A stretch of DNA of 61,277 nt from Leucogyrophana mollusca (Eukaryota; Basidiomycota; Agaricomycetes; Boletales): the NCBI GenBank assembly GCA_021014945.1, contig MU266495.1:1-61277 (forward strand). The letters are read 5' to 3'. The notes below the pieces were generated by a model, which made no database searches, was not told where the DNA came from, and saw only the letters and a list, made by a program, of their open reading frames with translations. The first letter of the stretch is position 1, and every line of letters starts with the position of its first letter. Made by a program: the position numbers and the translations under genes. This document shows positions 46,792-60,703 of the stretch, piece after piece.

Positions 46792-47950
46792 TCACGATCT
46801 TTCCAGTCTCCCTACAACACCCTCGGCCTCCCCTTTTGCTTGCCCAAAATCTGGGTCTAGCGTTACTTTTTGTCGGCCATCGCCGACGACGACGGTGGTA
46901 AGGTGGGGATCGATGGGATCTGATGACGGCCCAGAACCTGTAGACGTAGGCGTTGACGTAGTGGCGGTAGCAGAAGCGTCGGCGGTAAATGCGCGGAACG
47001 GTGAAGGGACAGCTAGGGAACGGTGAAATCGGGCACGAAACTCGCTGGCATGGGGCTGTGATGGGTCGCCGAATCCGTTCACTGTACCGTCGGTCATTTC
47101 AACCCCGGGATAAGTGGCATTCGATGGCCCGGGCATGGACCCATCTTTAGTAGCGTTTGCAACCTGCTGAGCTGCTTGGGCATAATGCATACGACGCTGC
47201 GACGGACGATGAGCAATATTCGGATATTGACATTGAAGAAATTGAAGAACATACTTGATGGTCCCACTGGTCCCACGCGTCAGCAATTATCGGCTCTAGT
47301 GAGGCCAACTCATCACTGGTCATGGACAATGTACGTAGGAGGTGTTGCTTCAATAGGGGCGCACATGAAAACGACAGGAGAAGTGTCGATGCAAAACTTT
47401 GGCCCCCCGTAAGCTGTGGGGGGAACGGGGGAGGATCCTGTTGGTTCATGGGATGTTCGTGGTGCTGCATCTCGTGGGGGAGCGGTACTGGGTGGTATTG
47501 TCCTTCGCTGGTGACCCGAAAATGTGCCTCGTCCATGCCCGACATAATCTCGTTTGTCATCTCCAGCCCAAGCTCTCTCATCTTCCGCTGCTTCACTTGC
47601 TGCCGGTGTTTCCTTTGCCGATCCCGAGCGGCTGCCCTGACTCTTTCCCGCCTTTGCAATTCCTCGGGCGTCAATTCCTGACCGGCGAAATTTTGTGAGG
47701 ACTGCTGAGGTGATGGAGGGAGAGTTTGTTGTGGTTGTGGTTCGGGAGCCTGCGTGAAGGCCATGATGGCGTTGAGATTATTGACGGTACGATCACGTTC
47801 TCGTTTCCGACGCTGTCTCTCTGCAGCTTTCTCCCTTTTCTGCCGCTGGGCTTCGGTTTCATTCTCGCGCGGATGTCTGCGAGACGATGACACGGGGGTC
47901 AGAGTGCTCTGCACTACATGATGATGTGCACTCGAATCCATAGTATTCAT
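46792..47950 (-). CDS. Uncharacterised protein with two highly basic segments
   Basis: Two-exon protein starting MNTMDSSAHHHVVQSTLTP. A first basic stretch RQKREKAAERQRRKRERDR is followed by TVNNLNAIMAF and a Pro/Gln-rich linker. A second basic stretch is EELQRRERVRAAARDRQRKH, then RQQVKQRKMRELGLEMTNEI. A middle part has LLSFSCAPLLKQHLLRTLSMT and DELASLEPIIADAWDQWDHQ. An intron with donor gtatgt leads to QVANATKDGSMPGPS and a C-terminal tail LTTVVVGDGRQKVTLDPDFG. The basic stretches resemble bZIP basic regions but no leucine zipper heptads follow, so a DNA- or RNA-binding nuclear protein is only a suggestion. Confidence 0.72.
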
Positions 47951-48142
47951 TCCTTTCCACTTTCTTCTACGCGCTGTGTGACCGACGTTACGGCGTCTCC
48001 TTTTCGTGCGGCGAGCGAGTGACGGAGGTCGTGACAGAAAGTGACCAAGGTGTGAACAAACAATGTCACACTTCGCACTTATAACCTGTGGCGTGTGAGT
48101 TGCAACCGAAAATATTGATAATTTACAAAGGTACAACAACCG

Positions 48143-49814
<1,672 letters not shown>

Positions 49815-50062
49815 GACCGTGAATCCAAGCACCTCGGGGCGCTTGTTGTGTCGAGATAAGTTATGGGGAAGAGCTTGAGATCAGAGTCAATATTTCGGGT
49901 CGGAAAGTCCCATCGGATATGTAACTTTGTAAGAATTCGGAATATTATATTTGGACGCCCAAAATAGCAAACATTTCGCGGAGGGGAGGCGCCGACACCT
50001 TGCCGCGGCCGCTGGACCTCCGAGTTCGTCTCCTGCATCGCTATCGCGGTCGTGTGCTGACC
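49815..50062. promoter_or_regulatory. Short divergent promoter shared by ADE12 and COX16
   Basis: Only 248 bp separate the two start codons on opposite strands, so both transcripts must begin inside this stretch or within the short first exons. No clear TATA box was picked out. Confidence 0.55.
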
Positions 50063-50525
50063 ATGCCAACGTTCCAATCCAATCCCATCCGTCCTACGCC
50101 ATTTCACTCTGCGCTAAAACGACACCCTGCACTCTTCGGTGTCCCGTTTCTCATCATTATCGTAGGCGCGTCGTATGGGCTTCAGTCATTCACACAAACG
50201 CGATATGACTTGCAAGACCAGAAAGTTAAACAGGTAACGGTATGGGCTGACGAAGTCGGCGAAGAGGCTAATGAACATTTGTCGAAGGTGTCCAGTGAAC
50301 AGGCTCTTGGTCTTGACCGGAGAAAGAAGAAGTTTGACATCCGGGAGGAGTACTATGTGAGTGGAACGCTAAACGTTCCAACTTGCCCCACTGTCTGACT
50401 TCTGGGTATGGTAGAAACTGAGTGCCTCGGGTGAGCAAGATTGGGAACCTAAGAGAATAGCGCGCCCGAAAGGCCTTCCCGAATGGGGTGTCCCTCCACC
50501 CGAGCCTCCAACGTTGAAGTCCTAG
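50063..50525 (+). CDS. COX16: Cox16, cytochrome c oxidase assembly factor
   Basis: Mitochondrial inner-membrane protein needed for complex IV assembly. Exons 50063-50356 and 50415-50525 give 134 aa. It begins MPTFQSNPIRPTPFHSALKR, then a single membrane helix HPALFGVPFLIIIVGASYGL, then QSFTQTRYDLQDQKVKQVT, the typical Cox16 core. A C-terminal stretch has RRKKKFDIREEYYKLSASG and QDWEPKRIARPKGLPEWG with the conserved DWExKR motif. The start is the Met giving the family length; an in-frame upstream Met at 50000 would add 21 residues inside the shared promoter. It ends 68 bp from the stop of convergent VPS11. Confidence 0.9.
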
Positions 50526-50593
50526 TGTTTCCTTACTACTACGATCGGACAAACCAGTGTATACATCTGCATAATGGTAATGTAAAGTCCAGA

Positions 50594-53500
50594 CTACGCG
50601 GCGACATCCTCGAGCCTCGTCATATTAAGGACTCCCCTCCCAAACCCGCTGGCAATTGCTCTGAACCCATTCTCCCGGACCTCCGACAGGAATAAGTCGT
50701 GTTGATCTGCTAAACGTTCATTGTTACGGCGAATCTCTTGAATGACACCATGCTGGCGAGCACAGATGGGACATTCAGTTTCGTGGTCCAGGATACAACT
50801 ACAGAGGCAGAGTTGAGTTGTCAGGTCTGAAGATATAGGTCGAGAAGAACTTGCCGTTGATGATAACTGTGATTACACATGAAGTGAATACTCGGGAGAT
50901 CTAGCTGACCCTTGCATTCTGAGCACCGAGTTATGTGGAATACCCGAGGGTGCTCGGGATCTGACAATTCTTCTACTTGCTGGAGCTTCGTCTTTGTCTC
51001 CAGTCGGTATGAATTGATCAACTGTTGGTCCTGGGTGGAAGTTTATTCATGTCAACAGAAGAAAAAGGTTTCATCGTGAAACTCACGGTTTGTATTTCCT
51101 CCCGAGCTTCCTTGATCCTGGTCATCAACCACTGCTTCACGAGCCCGACACTTGCAACCCCGTTTCGGCTCAAGACCTGGATGACACCTAATGGGGGCAT
51201 GATCTTCTCCTTCTCGATGTGCTCCAAAATTGTCTCGACGTCAGCCTGGTGTCGCGAGAGGAGCTCAGGAGTTGAGGTCAAAAACCGAAGCGCAAGGGTA
51301 TATAGATGCGGGTGCTCAGGTCCGTAAATCTTCAGTGCCTTTACGACCTCGCCTGACGCACCATCCGAATCGCCGTCATTGTGTTGATCCATCCAGAACC
51401 GCAGCACGTCTTCATACATACCCAGTTTCTCCCAGAGGAGAACGAGGCCTGCCGTGAAATTGTGGCTTGAGCAAAGAATGAGGGCATGGGTTACGTCATA
51501 AGGGAGAACCGTGCTTTCGAGAACGCGGAGGACCTTGTCCTTGCTGGAATCGACGTTTGGGAGAGTCAAGTAAAGCTCGACGAGGGTGTTCCAGACGGCT
51601 ACTTGATCACGCTTTTCAGCATCCTCGTCCGCCGCGTTATCGCCGCCCACAGCATTAACTTCAACAGAGCTACTGGTGACTGACTGCCCCCAACGTCGCC
51701 GCGCAACAGTTTCGAGGAAGGTGACAAAGTATTCCATGTGGTCGACGAAGTGAGGAAAATAGAGACGGGGAGAGGGTCTGTCTGGAGGTGGGCGAGTGAA
51801 TGTGCGAGACGTTGTGGGTGCTACGGTGATGGGCGTCGACGTTCCAGAAGGTTCGTTCCCACTGGTGGACTCTGGCGCATCTCCTGGTTTGACAGTTTTC
51901 ACGGAAGGAGATGGAGGCAATGCCGCCTCGTCGGAAGATGGCGCGGGTGCTGCTGGAACACGCGTGATAGCCAGATACGAGAGGTATGAGGAACCTCCCA
52001 CCGGGGTCGCAGAGGCCGGTACCGCCTTTTCTTCATCCTCGGCGGCGATCAGTGGTCCGGATATCGTGCATAGATCGATGAGAAGCTGAGTCGTTTCCTC
52101 TGGAAGACTTGCTAGCATAGCTCTGCCGTACCGTGCCAGATTACTTTCCGCCTTGAGGTAAACCATGTATGTTAGACGAGGAGCGCAAGATAAATCAGAC
52201 CAGCATACCGCCTCGGAACCAAGTCTGCGCAGGTACAAAAGTGCATCCTTGTAGTTCCCCGCATCCTCGATCTGTACTCGAAGGTAATCTTCGTGTCGCT
52301 CGTACTTCTTGGCGAGGTATGACGCATGTTCGTAGTAGCCCGCCTGGCGGCATACGCGTATTGCCGTGTCCAAGTCGAATGGGAGCTCGTTGGCGCCGTC
52401 GCCCGATGAACGTCGCGATTCCGTCTTGATGAAGCTATCGAGGCGCGCAACATCTTTGAGCTTCGTATATGTGTTGAGGAGCAGAGTGGTATGGTCAGAG
52501 TTCGCGAGACCCAGTGAGTGTAGTTCCTGAAGGTAAGTGACAAGATTATGAATGCGTTGCGCATCTAGGAACTACTCGAGTGATGAGTTGCGTAAACAAG
52601 ATTTCAAACGCATGGGGAAAGCAACAAACTTTTCGAATCACATAACTCGGTTGGACGTGGCCAATGGTCAAGACAAACTGCTGCATGGCGCCATCGTAAT
52701 CGGCTTTCGAGTACAAATAATCTCCATATTGACGGTGAACGTCGGCAACGTTGGCCTCATCTAGGCGCTGTGTTTTCGCTAGACTGATGGCTAGCGGATA
52801 GTAAGCTTTCTGGTACAACATAGCGAGCTTTTCCGATGTAGGCTTCTCCACGAGGCAAGATAGCTGCAACATGCCGTAAAAGTCAGATATTGGAAGGAAG
52901 GAAGGGAAGGACAGCTATTCACCCGGCCATTGTTGACCACCACATAGATCTGACCCCATTCAGAGACGACCTCGCGAACTCCCTCAGCGATCACGCCAGA
53001 GTACGCGATGATCTTGCTCTCGAGATCGATGACAGTAACTTTAGCCGCTTCAGCTCCCCCAGAGCTGGAGTTCCCCGACACGAAGTTGCGGGAGGTTGCT
53101 GAAACGGATGATGTGCCTGGATTTATGGGGGAGGAAATAAGAACGAGGTAATGAAGGTGAGTATGTACAGATGATTTGCGCCCTAATAGCCGCGAGTTAG
53201 GATCTACTACACCACATGGATAGCTGACTCGTCCTACCTTCATAGACATAAGAGGTAACACGACCGTTGGTGCCGCATTCGTAAATCGCATCATCCCTCG
53301 CAAGTAATATATTCTTTGCGTGCCAATCCATTGTTGCGCAGCCCAGTCCGCAACCTACTTCGTCGATGATGACGGAAGAACCACCACTGCCCTTTCCCGA
53401 GACGTGGTAGGACCAGACGCCATTCGTTGTTACTATAAACAAATGCAAGTTTTGGTCGTCGTCCGAAGGCTCTTTAAACCCGAGACCTGTAATCGGTTCG

Positions 53501-54295
53501 GTGGGCGACTCATGAATCGTTCGTGGTTTCGGGACAGAGGCAAGTGATGATGATCCAGAGAAGATGGACTGATCGAGGTGACGATAAAGCAGAACTGAGC
53601 CGTCGCCAAGGCCGATGGCCAGGTAAGAGAGCGTCGCAGACAGAGCAACGCAGGAAACCTGTCAGAGGAGACGTAAGTGACAACACTGAGCCGCAAGGTG
53701 AGATGGCTGACGGGATGCGGTCTGTTACTTGGCTGCACTTTCGTCGAGCGCAGCAGATTTGGGGCGCCCGTCTTCTTGTCGGGTTTGCCGAGCTCCCATA
53801 TTCTAAGCAGGGACCCTCGAACAGAATTCTCCTCCTGATATCAACATAAGTGAGTATTTGCTGAGTGGCGGACCTGACGCGCACGTACTCCGATTGTGAC
53901 CAATATGCCCCGTCTTTCGGCCATGTGAGTGACGCGCCCACCCACATGCGCTACCCAACTAGATATAGACACAAAATCCTGGTTGAGGAGGTGTATACTT
54001 CCGTGAATATCAGCTAAGAGAAGACCTGAGGTCGATGAGATGACCACAGAGATTTCTGGTGCGTTCTGTGGATAAGTTCAGAGAGTTGTAAACGAAACCA
54101 GCGAGGAATGGTCCATGCCTTGAAGATTTCGGGCGAGCTTGCAAGGTCATGGATGTCTCTGACAGGCTCAGGATCGAAAAACGAGAACTGTCGGAGCTGA
54201 AGACCTCTGTCAGTGGCGCAGGTAGACCCCCAGGTGCGGGAGACACTCACTGGCGCTGCGGCGGAACTTGCGGGTGTTTGCTGAGTGCCTGCCAT
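50594..54295 (-). CDS. VPS11: Vps11/Pep5, HOPS/CORVET subunit
   Basis: Core subunit of vacuolar and endosomal tethering complexes. It starts MAGTQQTPASSAAAP. An intron leads to LRQFSFFDPEPVRDIHDLAS, and a GC-AG intron (54118-54066) follows SSPEIFK. The N-terminal beta-propeller continues with STSGLLLADIHGSIHLLN, WVAHVGGRVTHMAERRGILV and VALSATLSYLAIGLGDGSV. The clathrin-repeat alpha-solenoid has LAMLYQKAYYPLAISLAK, VHRQYGDYLYSKADYDGAM, IRVCRQAGYYEHASYLAKKY and DYLRVQIEDAGNYKDALLYL. A Ser/Pro-rich insert lies at PSPSVKTVKPGDAPE. The C-terminal RING-like finger is CSECKGQLDLPSIHFMCNHS, YHQRCILDHETECPICAR, in the expected C..C..C-H..C..C..C order. It ends TRLEDVAA and TAG at 50594. Confidence 0.93.
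54066..54118 (-). other. GC-AG intron in VPS11
   Basis: The only junction that keeps the Vps11 frame here uses a GC donor (AAG|GCATGG) and the acceptor ccacag, joining SSPEIFK to NAPEISVVISS. Length 53 nt. Confidence 0.7.
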
Positions 54296-55088
54296 GTTTC
54301 AAACGTGATAGACCACAATGAGCTGACTATTAGTATTAAAGAGGAATCAATCGGATTCGGGCGTCGCGTCAGGCTGACAACACAGATCACTGGTCGGTAG
54401 AGTAAGTACCGTTCTCAATTGTGGATCGCTAATGCGATAGTTTGAGCGAGCAGGGTGCAGTGACGGGAGCGAGATGCCCTTGGGAAACTTACACGGCGTA
54501 CGAACGACCCGATAGTCTTCAAACTGGGAGGTTAAATGGGTAAATGCAAGGTAAGCTTGGTAGCAAGAATGAACGCGTTTGGATCACGGTTCAGAGAATC
54601 TGGTTGGGTGGCTGGCGGGGTTCGGCGGCCCGGCGCCTTGACCACCTTCTCCTCCTTCCTTGGTCCCGCCACTCATGAAAAACTGGTGGGCCCCAAGATT
54701 ATCCATCCTGAAGCTCAAGCCTGATTAGTGCGGTCTCTACGCATTCCCACCGAGGCCATTCCGAACGACGATCTTAATTTCTTCATATCTTCGTGATGTG
54801 CGATGAGGGCGAACCCAGAAGCCCTTTGGCTTCCAGCTCCTTGCAGCTCTGGCCATAGCCTGAATCACTCAACAAAATTAACTGAGCAGATGAGTATGGC
54901 TGTCGTCGTGCCCTCAGTACACTTGGGCCCCGATTGGACATGCCAAGACGAGAGCGAGTCACTTCGTGTGTTATCCTGTATTATCCACAAGCAACCCCGC
55001 CATCAAATGCTGACTTAGATCCACCTTCCACAAGATATCTTCGAGCCAACCTCGACACGGGCTGTATCATCGAAAGATATCGATAAAC
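54296..55088. other. Divergent intergenic region
   Basis: Between VPS11 (minus) and the RidA-family gene (plus); must hold both promoters. No coding support in the short frames seen. Confidence 0.55.
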
Positions 55089-55475
55089 ATGCAACGCTAC
55101 AGTACCGGCAACCCTTTTGAGAGCAAATTTGGTTATTCTCGGGCGGTTCGTCGTGGACCTTTCATTCTCGTATCTGGAACGACCTCCGTCGACCTGTCTA
55201 CGGGTCTCGTAGCGCACCCTACTTCTGCATACGATCAAGCTGTCAAGATATTCCGCGAAATTATCACTGCAGTCACCGCTCTGGGTGGGAAGAAGGAAGA
55301 TGTAGCGAGGGTGCGGATGTTTGTCACGTACGAAGGGGATTCTGACGAGGTCGGGCGGGCCTTGAAGGAAAACTTTGGGGATGTAGGGCCGACTGCTACA
55401 ATGATTATGGGAGCGAAGTTTGTTTCTCCCGATATGAGAGTCGAGATCGAAGCCGATGCCATCGTTGCATGGTGA
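55089..55475 (+). CDS. RidA/YjgF/UK114 family protein
   Basis: Single-exon protein of 128 aa, the usual family length. It begins MQRYSTGNPFESKFGYSRAV, then RRGPFILVSGTTSVDLSTG, AYDQAVKIFREIITAVTALG and GKKEDVARVRMFVTYEGD. The segment with ARVRMFVT holds the Arg that in active RidA binds the substrate carboxylate. It ends ATMIMGAKFVSPDMRVEIEA and DAIVAW. Active members hydrolyse reactive enamines/imines from PLP enzymes; others lack this activity, so the exact activity is not certain. The trimeric chorismate-mutase-like fold is expected. Confidence 0.92.
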   Translation: MQRYSTGNPFESKFGYSRAVRRGPFILVSGTTSVDLSTGLVAHPTSAYDQAVKIFREIITAVTALGGKKEDVARVRMFVTYEGDSDEVGRALKENFGDVGPTATMIMGAKFVSPDMRVEIEADAIVAW

Positions 55476-56078
55476 GCACCTTGATCTGTTTTCGGATCAT
55501 GCATGCACTGATGGTGGTGATTGTATATACAGATCATCTCTGGAGATGTACTCTTTCGTTCTCCCGGGGAAGCATTCACGAAACCGAAATTCAGATGCCG
55601 ACGGTCTTTGCTGTCACTAGTATATCGATTTACGCAATATTTTCGCGGTCGACGGAATTGCAGAGTATCAACCTCATGGTACATTACCCTTCAAACGGTG
55701 AATTAGGGGCTTTTTTCCTCAAGGATAGGCTCGACTGGGAGACAAGTATTCTTCTTCACATCGTAGCGCTATTCGGCGCATTCCTTAACTATCAAGAAAG
55801 TGTGATATCCGAGTCGTCATGCGAGCAGTAACGAGTGCAATAACGAGAAAGCCCTATCCATAGCGTCATTACAAAGGAAAGGGCAGCATACTTGGTCATG
55901 CCAGCCCCATTATAAGAGCTTGACTTCCGTGACACAGCACTTCTTGTCTAGACAACCAACATCGATACCTGGTGCGTCCCGATCATAAAAAACATTTCGC
56001 AAACGTATGGCGTACATTGTTACTTTCTATCAAATACCTCCAGTGTTACCTTCCTCGGCCTTCCGTATATCTACCATC
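55476..56078. other. Convergent intergenic spacer
   Basis: Between the stops of the RidA gene and the amidohydrolase; only short unsupported frames. Confidence 0.5.
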
Positions 56079-59000
56079 CTACACAAACACATCTGTCCTC
56101 CCCATTTGCTCGCTCATCACTGCGACGACCTTGGACTCAAATCCAAAGACATCCCCGCCCTGATACGCAATCAGGTCGTTTGGCATCCTCTCCGGACTCA
56201 GCCCGAGCGCCTTCTCGAGGTTCGTCGTCGCCAAGGCTAGGGCGGTCGCTTTGTCGATGCGCCCGTTGGATTCGAGCGCGGTCTATGTACGAGTTTTGGA
56301 GTGAGGATGGCGTAGGGAGGAGTAAGAGATGGGACTCACCCATGCGACCTCGAATCTCGTATTCCGCGCATTATACTCGTCCACAACGCCAACCCCGACG
56401 TTCACGCCCGCGCGCAACAGTCGAGCGACCAACCCCTCCTCTGTGATTGGCGGGCCCGCAAGGCTATCACCATCCATACCAGTCAGCATGAATCAGGGAA
56501 CCAGGGCCAAGAAAGAAGCCACGCACATCCTCCGCTGATCCCACGTCCACGGGTACGGCTTGTTGGATGTAACGACGACGCTTACCCCCGCCTGTGCGAT
56601 CTCGTCCGCTATCAGATGCGCCTCTGCGGCACCTGCGAAGGTGAGCGCGAGGGCCCCGGGGTATGTCGCCTTGAGGCGCAAAAGCGTGCTCATGATGTCC
56701 GCGCTCTCGACCGCGACCACGAGCGGTGCCGATCCCTACACGGTGCAGTAACGTCAGCGGACCCAAACAAACCCAAAGTGTGCAAAAGGGACGGGGGAGG
56801 GGGCAGACTTACATTTCGCACACGCTGCAAGATCTCGTCTCCACCCGTCCCAAAAAGCAGCCCACGCAGCGCCGCAATCTGTGTGCTGACGCTCGCGCTC
56901 CCGCCGTGGCCGATCGCCACATGAAGCGCAGCGTCCGACTTCACAATCGCGTGTTGCAGCGCGTTCGGCGCACCCACCGCGAATGCCGTTGATATTCCCT
57001 GCAAAAAGCTCCCCGTCGGCGCACTGACCGCCGTCGTCACGCCCCCACGATACGCCAGCCTGCAACCCCACATCAGCAATCACAGGAGACCGAGTAAGGG
57101 GTGCCTCACAGTGTATTTCTGCCGCCGAACTGCAGTCCGTCGACAGCGCGTATGATCGTGTCCCCGATCATCGGAGGCGCGGGGGACGCGCTGAGCGGGT
57201 CGTGCACCGACCCGTCGTTCGTGCTGGCCTCGAGGCGGATCTCGGAGAGGCCGATGGGTGAGCCGTACGTTGTCAGGCCAGGGACGATCGAGCCGCCTTT
57301 GAGGTCGATGGTCTCGACGGTGCCTCCATAGGAGGCGCACGAACCAATGCAAACAATGCGTCCGCCCTCGACGACCACTAAGCTACCTCCCGCGGCCTCC
57401 CTCTCGACCTCCACCTCGACGACCTCGCCGCCCGCACGCGTCCACAAGCTGCTCACGTTCACAAAGATTGCCCGTCCGGCAAGCGCGCGGGGCTCGAGCG
57501 GGGGCAGGCCCACGTGGGAGACCGCCGCTGCCGCTTCGGCGTCGAAGTCTGGCGTGTTTGGCGCGCAGTGGGATGAGCGGGGTTTGTGTGAGACATGGGA
57601 CGACTTGATCTGCGGGATGCCATCAATGTAGACTTGCTGGGGCGTAGCGCCAAGTGCGAGAGGGTGGGAGTCCCATACGACGATGTCTGTTGGATTGGTC
57701 GTTTAGCCCAAGAAGCAGAGTGTGCTCGAGGAGGAGAGGTAAAGAGAATCATACCGGCGTCGTATCCTACATCGCGCGTGAGCAACCAGTTTACTTTTCG
57801 TTGAGTGAGAACCGAGAACGCACCTTCGCGAATGCTCCCGATTCGATGGCCCATCCCGAGCGCAGCAGCGGGGGTGCTCGTCACTGACTGAAGCGCCAAT
57901 GAGGCGTCGAGGCCGTAGTAATGGGCCTGGGCCGCTTCGTGGAGGAGGTAGCGGGAGTTAACGACCGGGTGGTCGGACTATCGGGGTGGGAGTAAAATCG
58001 CGACGAGTGAGATCGCACGCGCGGGAGGGGGGGGGGTATCAAAACAAGGGGAGTGCAGATGAGGGAAGATGAGTCAGGAGAATAATGGTGAGATGGAGCC
58101 TCAACATCGTACCTTCATGACCACTGGAATCCCATGCTCCGCCAATACGCGAGGCGCGAACTCGGAGCTGCGGTACGCTTCTCGTTTCTTCCTGCATAGA
58201 AGTAACTTTCCGTTCAGAGCCCCTCGACAACGGTGTCACTCTCATTGCTTGAATTGATTTCAGCACTTACCTAAAGTTCGATGCAAACAAGGCGATCGAT
58301 GGCGCGCCTCCCTGGCGAGCAGATGAGTGAGCAGGGGACGCGAACGCGAACACATAATAAAAGACGTGAGGACAGGGAGAAAGAACGCCCACAACGCACC
58401 CACGTCTTCTTGAGCAAATCCGGAACAAGGTACGTCTCTCCTGCGTGGTGGAACGAAGCGACTGGGAACTTGAATTCATTCGATAGCTGGAAGGTCGGTT
58501 GTTAATCGCAGGTGCCGCCACAGCGGACGTCAAATAACCCGTAAAAGACGAAGAACGTGGTCAAAAGGCACCACAGATCAACGAACGAGAGAATAAAAAA
58601 ACGAAGAAAAGAAATATACGACGTACCCGCACGATTCCATCTAAGTCCACTGCCTAAACACAAACAGCGCATCAGTCAACCTTGCAACCGACCTCCATCA
58701 GCCTACCAAACACCAGGGCCTACCTCGTAACAGTGCACCGCCAGCTGTCGTCGTGTGTTGGGTGGGGCGAGCGAGAGGCGACGTTGTGGGAGGGGCGGAG
58801 GTGAGAGGCGAGTAGAGGGAGAGGCGGAGAGCAAGGAGATGCGATGAGTTGGCTGGGAGAAGATGTAACGAGACGAGATGAGGCGAACCTTGACTTTCCC
58901 CCTCAGCACATCAACAAGCGCCTCCCACTGCAGATCTTCGGGGAACTCGCCATCCGCAACCTCGTGGCTCCAATCGTCCCACACACCATCCCCGTCTACT

Positions 59001-60385
59001 TCCGTTGTCACATCCACATCCATTCTCCTTACCACATCCTCGTCCATTCTCCTTACAGCATCCCACCGCCCATCCTCAACCCTCGCGCAAAATGCGTCCT
59101 GCGCGTCCCGGATCTGGCGCGCAGTGTCATACGCGCGGCGGAAGTTCCATTGGGTGTCCATGCGGTTTTGGGAGTAGACGCGAGAGGGGTTCTCGCCTGG
59201 GGGTGCGGGTATGGAAAGGGATTGGTGAGGATAGTTAGCTTTGGTGCATGGCAAGGTGGAAGGGAGATGGATGCAGGGACTTACCGCATGCGTGTCTGGT
59301 GCGTCGACAGGCGGGGGATAATGGCCGTTAGAGGGGGGTTAGGACACGGAGTGAACGAGGCGAAAAGACGAGTCGCCATATGGAGGGACGTGATGGGACC
59401 ACAAGGGAACGCATAGAGTCAGTCAGACAGTGTACAATGCGGCCAGCTGTGTATGTACGCACTTCATATGCCTCCATCTCGGTGGGTTATTGAGATGGGA
59501 AGAACCGTTTATACTGAGTGTATGCGGCGGTTCGAGGAGCATGCCGCTCGGGGAGCGCTCTTGAGTATCGCGGAGCTTGATGACGAATGCTTGGCCGCCT
59601 TTGAATTCAATTGGGTGGGTATGTGCGATATGCGTGAGGGTGGGTGAGAGGGGCGGCGTGAGCAAAGAGGACGGTGTAAGCAGCAGCGATGAGATGAGAC
59701 ATGAGGAACAACGCACCGATGTTGTTTGCGCTCCCTGGGAGGATCTGAGCGGTCGTCACGCCCCCAGAGCGAGCGAGCTCATACGAAGCATCGTGTGTGT
59801 TGAGACCATCAATCGATCTAAGCCACGGGAGGATGGGCGCTTTCAAGGAGTTGGTATCGTCTGCGCCTGTAATTCACGTGGTGTTAGCAATGGCAAGTGC
59901 TGGGATCACGAGATAGGCAACATCACACCATTGAGCTCCGGTGAACTCCCGACGCCGATATGCGAGTGCAAATCAACGATCCCAGGCGTCATCCAAGCCC
60001 CACCCACATCCACCACTTCTAGATTCACCATCTCCGCGCCCGTCAGATAGGCATCCAGAGGGACCACGCCGACCGCCTTGATAAGGCCGTGCGCGAGGAG
60101 CACGTCCCCACGCACCACCTCATCCACGTCGCCCCCGGTCCAGATCGTCGCGTTCTTCACGAGGACGGGGTTCGTGCCCCGGACGTAGCGATCGGATTGT
60201 TGACGCGCGTGGAACGTCGGCGGAGGCCCGGCGGGTGCTTTGGCGTACGCGCAGCGGGCGAGGATGTCGGCACGGCGGGCTTGTTCGGCGGGCGAAACAT
60301 GTGTGGGTAGTGGTTTGGAGACTTGGTAGAGAGCTAGCGAGAGGAGGATGGCGAGAAGATACAGCTGGTATCTGTGCGCCACCAT
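56079..60385 (-). CDS. Membrane-anchored double amidohydrolase (metallo-dependent hydrolase family)
   Basis: Large multi-exon protein of roughly 900 aa. It begins MVAHRYQLYLLAILLSLALY, a signal anchor, then VKNATIWTGGDVDEVVRGDV, LLAHGLIKAVGVVPL and the metal-site strand GGAWMTPGIVDLHSHIGVGS (HxH). Next are RSIDGLNTHDASYELARSGG, VTTAQILPGSANNIGGQAF, VAVHCYE (metal His) and FPVASFHHAGETYLVPDLLK (metal His). KSDHPVVNSRYLLHEAAQAH has the catalytic Asp, and YDADIVVWDSHPLALGATPQ closes the first unit. A second amidohydrolase-like half starts about VVVEGGRIVCIGSCASYGGT and continues GGSIVPGLTTYGSPIGLSEI, where the HxH position has become YGS. It ends QGGDVFGFESKVVAVMSEQM and TAG at 56079. The start is the first Met giving a signal anchor. 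The substrate is unknown (imidazolonepropionase/prolidase-like families are nearest). Confidence 0.83.
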
Positions 60386-60433
60386 GGTCAGTGGTGGGCA
60401 CGAGAACAAGGTGTGACCGTGAGCATGCGAAGC

Positions 60434-60653
60434 TGGTCATGATATTTCGGGGCACGACCCAGATTGTTCACATGTCAATGTCAGTGTCACAATGCCCTAG
60501 CTCCTTCAGATAATGAGATAGATATGAGGATGCGACAACAAGAGAGAAGAGAACGAGTCTGGGGAAACCATAACGACCGGAGCAAATATATGTACGGACT
60601 CGAGGAGCGAAGCTGAGTAAGTTAACAGTGCACAGACAGATGACATCATAACA
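60434..60653 (-). mobile_element. Candidate LTR of a Ty3/gypsy chromovirus
   Basis: Read on the minus strand it begins TGTTATGATGTC directly after a G-rich tract and ends ATATCATGACCA, so it has TG...CA ends with an imperfect inverted repeat (TGTTATGA / TCATGACCA). Length about 220 bp. The order chromodomain stop, polypurine tract, LTR is that of the 3' end of a chromovirus. The left boundary is a judgement from the ends alone; no second LTR is in the window. Confidence 0.55.
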
Positions 60654-60668
60654 ATACCCCCCCGTCAA
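60654..60668 (-). mobile_element. Polypurine tract of the retroelement
   Basis: On the minus strand the sequence gacgggggggtat directly precedes the TGTT start of the candidate LTR and lies about 40 nt after the chromodomain stop codon, the place where plus-strand DNA priming occurs in LTR elements. Confidence 0.55.
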
Positions 60669-60703
60669 GGTCGACGTCCGCGTCGACAGTAGCAAGTATG
60701 TTG

